NCBI RefSeq assembly: GCF_031143425.1
Contig: NC_090451.1
Location: 351,982,339 to 352,046,338, forward strand
Direction of reading: 5' to 3'
Length of the DNA: 64,000 nucleotides
Source: Pleurodeles waltl
Lineage: Eukaryota; Chordata; Amphibia; Caudata; Salamandridae
The notes below the pieces were generated by a model, which saw only the letters and a program-made list of their open reading frames with translations, searched no databases and was not told the origin of the DNA. A program made the translations under genes and the position numbers. Positions 49,701-58,967 of this stretch are shown here, in pieces. Every line of letters begins with the position of its first letter. Position 1 is the first letter of the stretch.

Positions 49701-49978
49701 CCTCTAAGATATTTTTGGCCTCGTGTCACTAAAATAAAGTACCTTTATTTTTTATAACACTGAGTATTGGCTTTTATTGTGTATAAGTACTGTATATAGT
49801 GGTATTGCAGGAGTTTTGCATGTCTCCTAATTCAGCCTAAGCTGCTCTGCTACAGCTACCCATAGACAGCCTAAGCTGCTAGAACACTGCCTACATTTCA
49901 GTAATAAGGGATAACTGGACCTGATATAAGGTGTAAGTAACTTCTGTACCCACTACTAACCATGCCAGCCTCCTACAG
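46747..49978 (+). mobile_element. LTR family 1, TGTGAGAAAG subfamily, inserted in the minus L1
   Basis: It begins TCTGAGAAAGTAGC (one change from the subfamily start) and ends CAGCCTCCTACA. The length is 3,232 bp because of a roughly 346-bp insertion at 47975-48320. The palindrome is at 47153-47178 and AATAAA at 49733-49738. The flanking 5-mers ACCCC and GTCCC agree at three positions, as expected for an old insertion. Pieces of the minus L1 on both sides (ORF2 to the left, ORF1 to the right) show that it split that element. Confidence 0.85.
47975..48308 (-). mobile_element. SINE-like insertion inside the LTR
   Basis: This segment is absent from the other family-1 copies. It is flanked by a 12-bp duplication, GATTTCAGAGAC (47963-47974) and GATGTCAGAGAC (48309-48320), with one change. 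A duplication of that length suggests LINE-mediated insertion. The unit contains a short hairpin (CCACCACGGTGTGGTGG near 48130). It has no clear RNA-polymerase-III boxes that I can assign, and its strand is a guess from the AAGATTAAAAT end on the minus strand. The family is not recognised. Confidence 0.6.
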
Positions 49979-51572
49979 TCCCCAGTTTGAGTCCCAGCAT
50001 TGGGTATGCCAAGCTGTGTCAGGGCATCCAATTGAAACAGGCACTTGATGGGTTTCCTAGAGATCATCAGCTGCTCGGGGTGTGATCACTAGACCCTTGA
50101 TAGAATCAATAGTTGATGTACTGGATTTCTCTGCATCTGATTCTGTTTCCGATGTGTCTTCCACTTGGAGCGCTGTGAAAGGGTTTGCCGTGTATTGAGT
50201 AATTTCGAGCAAGGCTTTGGCTTGTTCCTCTGCAACCTGGGCGCTGGTAGGTTTCAACCTGGACCCATTGTATTGCCTTCACTTGGGGCGGGGGGGAGGG
50301 TAAGCCACTCCTCTGCTGCGATTTCCTTTTGTGATGGTTGGGCCAAGCCTTTGGCGTGGAGCCACATCCAGACATCCTCTGGGGTTGCGAAAAAGTGAGT
50401 TTTTGCTCCATCTTCCACCTGAAGCTTTGATGGAAAACATTAGGGCATACTTTATGTTGTAGTCATGAAGTTGTTGTTTAATCTTCGTGTATGAGCTCTG
50501 CATCTTCTGAACTTCAGCAGTGAAGTCTGGATAGGCTGTGATGTGGGCATCCTTGAAGTTCCATGGCCCTTTAGTCTTAAAAAGGTGGAGCACCAGGTCC
50601 CGATATCAGTAATTTAGAATGCGGGCGATACACGGTCTGGGGGAAGCACCAGGAGGAGGCTGTCTGCCCGTAATTCTGTGTGACCTTTCTTTGGAGAAGA
50701 ATTTGGGAACGAGGTCCCCAAGCACAGTTTTGGTAAGCCATTGCTCTAGGAAGTCTTCCACTCTCTGGCCCTTTGCTCTTTTGGAGAATCCCATGAAACG
50801 GACATTGTTGCGCCTTGAACACCCTTCCGCAGCCTCCACTCTACTCAGCACCTATATTGGTCACAGCAGTAGTGCTGGCTGGTCCCGGTCAGATTTTCCA
50901 GTGAGGGCCAGGGTAGATCCGGTGGACCCACGCACTGTTTGCTGCTGAAGTCTCGCCCCTGACTCCCACAAGATGACTTGTGCAGCAGGATTACAGGTAG
51001 GAAAGTGGCAGCAGTTCCGTTCTTCCTTTGAGTCCCCTCACGTGCACTTGGGTACCATGAGAGCACCCACGTGGGACCCCTGCTGCAACGCACCCAGACC
51101 CCCAGTTGCATCTGCCTCAGGCACGGGGAGTTTCCAAGTCCCCTCGTGGGAAAGTCCAAAGTATGTGTGTTAGGGACTGCTCTCAGTCTTGTGATACCAG
51201 CATTCCCCAGTGCAGTGCGCCTATCTGTCTCCCCTGTCTCTGGTGGTATGCTAGCACTCTCAGTGCAAATTGAGCAGTCCTTTTGGTGGGTCAATGTGGG
51301 GGACATCAGTTTGGGTCTCTTGGCGGCACAACTCCCATCACAGGCAGTCTGCGCTGTTCACCAGCAAGCCTGGCAATGGTGTGCAATGTAGTCCAGGGGC
51401 CCAGGCAGAGCGCTGGCCCAATTAATAAGTTACAGGGTACCACGCCACCGCTGGTGGAAGTCGGTGGGTGCTAAGTTGAGCTGCCGAGACCCCCCCTAGT
51501 AGCAGCCGTCAATCAGAGGTAGCAGAAAAGTCTTTGTGTGTGAGGCCTAGCGGCAGTATGGCACTGCCCTGT
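49979..51572 (-). pseudogene. L1-type ORF1 remnant and 5' region, minus
   Basis: The minus strand encodes an L1 ORF1 nucleic-acid-binding protein. From 50851 leftwards it reads RRNNVRFMGFSKRAKGQ (start of the RRM-like domain), VEDFLEQWL, then RQPPPGASPRPCIARILNY and, in another frame, LHLFKTKGPWNF, DAHITAYPDFTAEVQKMQ (50279-50593), which is the C-terminal domain. The frame changes near 50600. Sequence from 50960 to 51572 is the 5' region without a clear protein. It is the upstream half of the element whose ORF2 lies at 43620-46230. Confidence 0.8.
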
Positions 51573-54112
51573 TGTGAGAGGGCCTCTTTTTGACATGGTT
51601 ATCCCCCCACTTTTTTGCCTGATGTTGATGTGTCCTAAAAATTGTAGTGCCCAAGGCCCCTGCTAACCAGGTTCCCTGGGCCTGAGCTAGTTCCCTAAAT
51701 CTGTTGTAATGCATTGGCACAATTGGATACACCCTTAGCTACGATTACCTACGAGTCCCTAGTAAGTGGGCACCAATGTGCCCAGGGTATGGGGTACTAT
51801 GGGTAGGCCCCTAAGGACAGCAGCACTGATTGTGCCACCCTCTAAGGCCATGCATCTAGGTGCACCCAGCACTGCCATTGCAGGCTGAGTGTTCTGGGGC
51901 AAACCTGAAATACCAACTTGACATGGCACACTGCCTGTCCACCATACACTGCATTTATTACGGGTAAGACACCTCTCTGTCAGGCCTTACAGCCATAAGG
52001 CGGGGTGCTCCATATTATATGTGAGGGCAAAGCTGCAAGAGCAATATGCCTCCACTGTGTCCTTACCAAACTTGGGACATAGTGAGTAAACAGAGTAGCC
52101 ATTTTAACGCATGTGCTGGACACTGGTCAACACGAGTTTCCCAGCTACATGATGTCCACTCTGAACCCTCAGTTGTTTGGTATCAAACAACTCAGGATGA
52201 TAAATCCAAACTGGTGCCAGTATTGGATGTATCCCTAAATGTACCAAGGGGCCACCTTAGAGGTACCCCCTGCAAAAGCTAACTATCCTGGCATGGTTGC
52301 TGAATGGTCTTAGCTAGCTGCCACCTCTAGACAGCCAATATAAAAACCTTGGAGGAGAGCCCTGCCTCTCCAGTTTGTAAGACAATGCCCTTCCTGGGTG
52401 GAGAAGCTAACACCCCCTCCCCCCCCCCCCCCTCAGGAATGGGCACTGTCCTGCCAGTGAGCTTCAAAGGGCATACCTCCCTTGAAACTCGATTCCAAGC
52501 CTGCTGCTAGCAGGAGCTGTCATTCCCCCCCTCCCCCCCACTTGTAAACCCTCACTTTTGGTGGGAGCAAAGGCCGGAAACCTAACAAAGGGTAGGAGGA
52601 GTGGCCTCACCCGCCATGCACCACCCCTGAGGTGTTGCCTACGAGGTGGATCCTCTATTTCATTTTCCTCCATCTTGCATGGGGAGAAAATTGCCAGTGA
52701 GGTTTAGGGAAGTGACCCTTCCCACAGGAAGTCGTCACTATAGTGGGTGTAGCTATCCAAAGGTAAGTGTCCCGTTGGACACTACCAGTTCCCCCTAAAA
52801 CGTCCACTAAATTCAGTATTTAGTAGGCATCCCTAGACCAAGAAATCTGGTTCAAAAGGACAAAGACGACCGGCACCAAAGAAGATCCAAAGCAAGAGAA
52901 CTGTGGACCTTCTGCATCAAGAAGAGACGCCAAACCCTTCCTGCTTCACCCAGGACCTGACAATCGCTGCTGCAGAGGAGCTGGACACTGGACTGACCAA
53001 GAAACCCAGATGACCTCCAGGCTTCAACAATCGCCCAAGATCTTCCTTTTGAGTGGAGGTACCGCTGTGCAAACCAGCAAAGACCAACAAGCCAGTAAGT
53101 GTCACTTCACTGACCGGCCAATATCTCCCGAACCGGAAGTCACAGCCAGACCCTACAACACACCAAATGCCACCAGGACAAACTCTACAAGTGTGCCAAG
53201 TTTGGTGGCATGGCGCCCTCAAGAGGCCGAGTCTTGCTAATACCCCAGGTACTAGTCGATGGACGTCGGACACCAAGAAAACCAGCTCCCCCCAGATCCC
53301 AAAAAGGACCAGGAGTCAGCCCCAGTCAAGGGACATCAAGAACACCCCAGTCCTCCCACCAGAGTGCCCCCAATGTCCTGTAAGCTGCCCTCCAAGAGAC
53401 TCCTCCAGCTCCAAGGAACTCCATTCGCACAGCTCCTGGATCAACAACTCGCCCTGCACCTGGTGGCCCAGTACCCTGCAACAAGGAGCCAGCTGTGCCC
53501 ACAGGGTCCCATACTCCTTGCGACCTCGAAACCCCAAGGGGACCTCAAAGCACCACCTTTAAATCTGCAAGAACCACCCTTTTCCAAGTGGTCCCCTTAA
53601 GTGGTCGTGTACCAGCTCCAAAAGACCTTCCAACGCTGCTCCCGCCGGAACCGGGAGCTTCACGAGTCTCTCCAGCTGGCACAGTGTGTCGACCGATGGC
53701 CTCGACCAACCTGCAAAAGCAGAACCTGGTAACATAATTGTGCGATTTTCCTATGGTGCGTAATTAAGCACAGAAAGACTGCATTTAATAAAACTTCAAA
53801 AATTCATAACTTGGAAAGTACTTAACCAATTTTGATATTCTTGGTCTTAAAAATGATATAAAAATAATCTGAAGTATTTTTGTAAATTGGTCTCGAGTTA
53901 TTCCTTTGAGTGTGTGAGTCGCATGATTGATACTGTAAGTACAGCCAGTGCTTTGCACTTCTCCAAGGTTATCCTAGCTGCTCGACAAGCTACCGAAAAA
54001 ATTCGAGCTTTAGGTGATATAGTTTTTGCCTTTGGAAACCAGCGTGTGGTTGCCTGGACCCCTACACAGTGTGCCTAGTTTTGCATACTTCATAGAGGTC
54101 CAGCCCCCTACA
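51573..54112 (+). mobile_element. LTR family 2, solo LTR
   Basis: A 2,540-bp unit starting TGTGAGAGGGCC and ending CAGCCCCCTACA, with a perfect CCTGT duplication (51568-51572 and 54113-54117). Near 51810-51840 it carries CAGCACTGATTGTGCCACCC, the block shared with other LTR families. A run of C lies near 52420. An AATAAA lies near 53787, and about 320 bp follow to the end. It has no gag or pol. It inserted in the 5' region of the minus L1. Confidence 0.85.
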
Positions 54113-54839
54113 CCTGTCTTCATGTGCCCTGCAGAAGGCCAGTGGGGCCTTGGTGTGCTCTTGGTACCCTCCTCCCGCAACACTGAACCAGCCAAGGATC
54201 AGTAGTGTCGCACCTTTCCCATCGGTGGAAAGTCCCAGAAGCACTGCATCCTCAGATGTCTGCTGTGCGAAGTGAGCCATGCCCTACATAAGCCGCTCAG
54301 TCCTGTTCTGCACACCTCACAGGCCCAGAGACCTATGTCTGAGCACTCTACACCACTCTGGTAGCCGCTTCCTGTGTGTTGGGGTGTCCTCTAGTGGTGC
54401 AGGAGTTTGGGAGCACGATCCTCCTCTGTAGCGGCCTTCCGAATGAAGCCACAGTCTCGCCTGCAGACCGGCCTCCGACTATGGTTTGTCAGAGCACCGT
54501 CACACAGCGCCCTCCGCCCCAATTGAAACGTGAGGATGCTGTCAGGTGTTGGTGCACATCGTGACCTGTGCGGGCATCCTCCGATTACTCAGGAGAGCCG
54601 GATGGGTCAGATTTCAGCTAAATAGTTAGGCCAAAAGCATAGCTCTGATTTAGGCATCCACACTGACCGACATCCTGGCCACCCCCACACCCCACTACTC
54701 CCCTCCCCACCCCTACTGTTTTGATCTGTGCCTATTATACCGGAAAAACTCACTGAACAATTCTTGTCTTAATATATAGACAATCCACACTTCACGTAAA
54801 TCACAATGTCATAAATCATCATAAGGCAGTTTTTAGACC
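54113..54839 (-). mobile_element. probable 5' end of the minus-strand L1
   Basis: Up to about 54600 the sequence is GC-richer and continues the 5' region left of LTR 2. The exact CCTGT duplication requires the two sides to have been contiguous. C-rich DNA near 54680-54720 (G-rich on the minus strand) may be the element's 5' end. The true start cannot be fixed. Confidence 0.4.
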
Positions 54840-55325
54840 TGACAGCCTTAGGGTGGTCACCCCCAACTTTCTGCCTGCCTCCCTCCACTTTTTGACACAG
54901 TTTTTTCTGGTTTTATGATTCTGCGGACTTTACCACTGCTAACCAGTGCTAAAGTGCATATGCTCTCTCCCTTTAAAACATGGTGACATTGGCTCCTATC
55001 AAATTGACATATTTAATTTACTTGTAAGTCCCTAGTAAAGTGCACTGCCTGTGCCCAGAGCCTGTAAATTAAATGCTACTAGTGGGCCTGCAGCACTGAT
55101 TGTACCACCCACATAATTAGCCAGCCCCTTAACCTTGTCTCAGACCTGTCAATGCAAGGTCTGTGTATGCAGTTTCACTGCCACTTCGACTTGGCATTTA
55201 AAAGTACTTGCCAAGCCTTAAACTCCCCTTTTTCTACATATGTCACCCCTATGGTAGGTGCTAGGTAACCCATAGGGCAGGGTGCTGTGTAGATAAAAGG
55301 AAGGACATATACCTATGTGTTTTAT
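54840..55325 (+). mobile_element. LTR family 3, left part
   Basis: The start TGACAGCCTTAGGG aligns in layout with the starts of families 1 and 2 (next comes a CACCCCCAACTTT block). CTGCAGCACTGATTGTACCACC near 55089-55110 is the block shared among the LTR families. It is interrupted at 55326 by the full L1 and resumes at 62188. Confidence 0.65.
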
Positions 55326-56401
55326 TGGGGGGGGCGTGGCCTGACGCCGATGGCAGAGGAAGCCTCTCCGTGAGGCTCCTGCTAGCGATCCCCACTCCGG
55401 TCCAGCCTGAAATGCAGTGGACCCCCTACCCGCCCCATTGCCTGGCTGAACGTGCGAGGGGGTCCCGAGGTTCATCTTGAGGGGCCCGATCCCGAAGGGA
55501 AGAGTTTTGGGGCAGAATTTGCGGCCGACGGAGTGCCGCGAAAAAAAGAAAAAAAAAAGATGGCGGCCGCGATCTGACCGGCGTTCCCGGCGGCAGACGA
55601 TCCACTACAGCAACTCACTGATCCTATCCAGCTCACCCCTCTGTGAGACAAGAATTACAAGGGGACCTAGCGGTTCCCTCTGGGGACCCAGCGCCGACGA
55701 ACAGTGGGGCCCAGCACTGCGACTGTGCTCGGCTGAGGACTGCGGAGCACACACAACATGGCGGCCGGCACCCGAGGGAAGGATCCAGTGGATCACGGTT
55801 AGAGGCGATAATTCCGGGGTTCCCCCGGAGCTCCTTTGGCAACTCCCCTCTGAGGGCGACTGATCGCAGTCTGCACGGCAACGCCGGGGGGTACTTCTGG
55901 GGAGGCTTGACTCCATGGACCTCCTGAGGTGAGCTGGAACGAGGGGGACGAAGTCGGTGGCTTAATAGTGCGAACCTGGCCTGCACTGAGGCACGGTGCA
56001 TACGGCCCTCTTCTACAGGGGTCCGCCTAGTTGCGCAGTGCTACCTACAGGAGAGTGCAAGGGGCCCCCAGACACTGGATGGGAGACATGCATGCTTGAA
56101 GGCGCCCTCCACGAACGGCGAGGCTGCTTGGCTCGACAGGTCCACACCCTGACTGGGAGGAGAGAGAGAGTCCTGACTACCTGGCGTGTGGTGTCCCCAG
56201 GGGTTCTTGGCGGCCTAGAGTGCGGAGTGCGGCTGGCACTGGAAGGCGATAAACCTCTTACACGAGTACCGAGCACCGGAAACAGCAATTCTCTAATAAC
56301 AGTTTGGCGATCCCTCTGGCAGTGCAGTATACAGCGCTGAGGTGGGAGAGTCGATGTCCAGAGCCCACCGACCAGACTGAGTTGGAGCCATACCCCAGAA
56401 A
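55326..56401 (+). promoter_or_regulatory. L1 5' UTR
   Basis: GC-rich leader of about 1.08 kb. In L1-type elements this region carries an internal promoter. I see no specific factor sites that I can support. Long frames in it on both strands reflect composition. Confidence 0.6.
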
Positions 56402-57524
56402 ATGGGTAAAGTCGGTCGCCGGAGGGACATGGAACAAAAAGGTGGGTCCTCAGCTGAGGCACAGGCAGGCCCGCCTGACCCTAGGAATGGCGCTTCAGGA
56501 GAGGGACGCGACGACCCCACACTTCAAGATGTCCTACAAGCTATAACGGCTTCCCGTGTAGCACTGGAGGGGAAAATCGACGCTTTGGCCACGGATCTCA
56601 CAGTGCTGCGAGATGATCACCGTTGCCTGGCCGAAAAGGTGTCCACTACCGACAGACAACTTTAAGAGCTTCTTCCGGAGGTCAAGGATGCCACTAAGTC
56701 TACACAGCAGCTGGAGACCCGGATCAGGGCCCTGGAATTAAGGGCCGAAGATGCGGAAAATAGATCGCGACGCAATAACATACGGGTGATTGGTATGCCT
56801 GAAAGTGTTCCACAAACTGGCCTGGCGGAGTTCCTTGAGCGGTGGCTCCGAGAGGACTTAGCGGACGATGGACTTTCTCCTTTTTTTGCGATTGAGAGGG
56901 CATCCTCTCAATTCTGACGCGTCCTCCCCCTCCGGGAGCCCCCCGCGACCTATAATAGCCAGGCTTCTTCATTACCGAGATAGGGATTACCTGTTGCATC
57001 AAAGCAGGACCAAAGGGGATCGCACAATGGACAATCACACGGTACGTATCTTCCCAGATTTCTCCCGGGAAGTACAGTAACAACGGGCCACCTTCAGGGA
57101 TGCAAAAGAGAAACTGCGCCAATTGGGTCTACAATATGGCATGCTGTTCCCGGCGAAGCTTAGGGTAGTGACCAAAGACAGTACACCGTTTTTCACTACG
57201 GCGGAGGAGGTATGGCAATGGCTTGATCTGCTTCCACATGAGGGGAATGGTCCTCCGACACAGGGCCCTGAGCATGGACGGAGGAGAGGGACTAAACGCA
57301 ACACGGCCCGTATAGTAAATAGTCCTTCCCCTGTGGAGATGCAAACTGAGAGACGAAAAGCCATGGAGGCAGCAGCTTCATTGAGCGGCTCTGATCGCGG
57401 ATCCCAAGTACAGACCGCTGCGGACTGTGAACCATCTGATTCGGACCATGAATCCGAGACTTCCCATGTATCCGACAGATCAGGCCCAGCCATAACACCG
57501 GGCACTTCTGACTGTATCATATGA
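56402..57524 (+). pseudogene. L1 ORF1 (nucleic-acid chaperone), broken
   Basis: ORF1p coats the L1 RNA as a trimer. From the ATG at 56402: a disordered Gly/Arg-rich start, a coiled coil (about 56530-56760: LEGKIDALATDLTVLRDDH, LETRIRALELRAEDAENRS), the RRM-like domain (RRNNIRVIGMPE) and the C-terminal domain (GSPPRPIIARLLHYRDRD; VRIFPDFSREVQ; FFTTAEEVWQWL). It is interrupted by TAA 56663-56665 in the coiled coil, a frameshift near 56900 and TAA 57078-57080. The last part (57123-57524) ends with a polar tail and TGA. Confidence 0.85.
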
Positions 57525-57977
57525 GAGTCCTCCCATCGAACTACACTTGCGCCAGTTGCCCTGGTCATGAGAGCCTCCTCTGGCAGACACAGTAGTGGCC
57601 GGTGAGGTGGGCGCACTGCCTGTCACTCTGGCGGTCGTACCCGCCAGATGAATGAGATCTGGGTCCACAAGTACTACTATATCTTGCAATCCAGTAGTGG
57701 GGATTAGAGCGATGGCCCACTCCTTTTGTGATCTAGGAGTTCCCCCGCTTTCGATAAACTAGTTGACATTTCACGAAGTTTGGATGAGAGCCGTTCAAAC
57801 TTTTGTCCTGGGGAAGGGGAGTTGGGATGTTAATTGTTGGTGCTTGTTTAGGGGGAGTGATGAGTGGTGGATGTTTAACACTGGTCTGCTAGTGTTGTAT
57901 AATGTGAGAGTAGGGATCTTCATGGTATCTGCTAGCCCTGCATGGGGCATGACACAGATGGGGATTGAAACACAGTT
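57525..57977 (+). other. L1 inter-ORF spacer
   Basis: About 450 bp with no protein signature, ending at the ATG of ORF2. A 75-codon frame at 57763-57990 overlaps the ORF2 start but has no family motifs. Confidence 0.5.
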
Positions 57978-58967
57978 ATGGAGACGTTAGGCACTTATAA
58001 ATTTCTCTCATGGAATGTACGGGGCATGCACACAATGTCTAAGAGATATAAGGTATTCCCACATTTACAGCAGAGGGGGATTCAGATTGCGCTGCTCCAA
58101 GAAACACATTTAACCCAGGCTGAAGGGCTAGCACTGCAGAAACGGTGGAGGGGCCAGGCATACTATACCTCTTATTCCGCATTCGCCAGGGATGCCTTGA
58201 TATGGATCAGAGCCGGGGTTCCATTCCAGATATTGGACACGCTCATAGACCCTGAGGGACGTTTTGTAGCAATCCGGGGTCGACTGGAGGGAAGAGATCT
58301 AGCGTTGATCAATGTCTATGCCCCGAACTGGGACCAGGGTGAGTTCTTTGCACGCTTATCGGGCCTCCTAGCCACCTATTTGCAGTTCCCCCTAGTGATG
58401 GGGGGCGACTTTAATTGTGTGGCCGATCCCTCCAGGGATCGCTCCCACCCTCCGTTACATGATTCCCCTCTGATGAGGGTAGCAAGGCTATTCTCCTCCT
58501 GGCAGGCGAGTTGGGGGCTGGTGGATGTCTGGAGACGGCTACACCCTGAGACCAGAGACTATTCCTACTTCTCTCCCTGGCACGAGCTCCATGTCCGCTT
58601 AGATGTGTTTTTCTGCTCCCCAGACATTTTCCCTCAGGTGCATAATGTTGAATACCTGACCCGCACAATCTCTGATCATAACCCTCTGTTACTAGAGTTA
58701 CGCTGGGGTTCACCCCCTTCCCGCATCCCCACCTGGCGGCTGAAGACTGAGTCCCTAGAAGACGCACCCTTTCGGGAGGAGCTGAGACAACATATTACCC
58801 ACTACTTTGTAAATAACGAGGCTTTGACCAATAACCCCTTGATTGAATGGGACACTTTTAAAGTGGTGGTGCGGGGCGCTGTATTGCGGGAGCGGTGGGG
58901 GTCCGAAGGACTCTACTTAGGGACACTGAACAAGCGGAGAGTGAGCTGCGAGAGGTGGAGAAAATAA
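57978..58967 (+). pseudogene. L1 ORF2, endonuclease part
   Basis: An apurinic-type endonuclease that nicks target DNA for target-primed reverse transcription. Motifs in order: LSWNVRGM (Asn), LLQETHL (catalytic Glu), ALINVYAPN, MGGDFNCV (Asp and Asn), LDVFFCS and TISDHNPL (catalytic Asp-His). All key residues are present. The frame leaves the true path at the G-run 58897-58901, where one G appears to be missing. The last 22 codons (to TAA 58965-58967) are out of frame, and the protein continues in the frame opening at 58895. Confidence 0.9.

Noticed and set aside
52917..53737. Frames of 119-169 codons with Pro/Ser-rich translations
   Set aside because: They lie within the solo LTR at 51573-54112, are of low complexity and have no protein family.
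55477..56462. Frames of 75-149 codons on both strands upstream of L1 ORF1
   Set aside because: They lie in the GC-rich L1 5' UTR. None shows coiled-coil, RRM or other L1 protein motifs.
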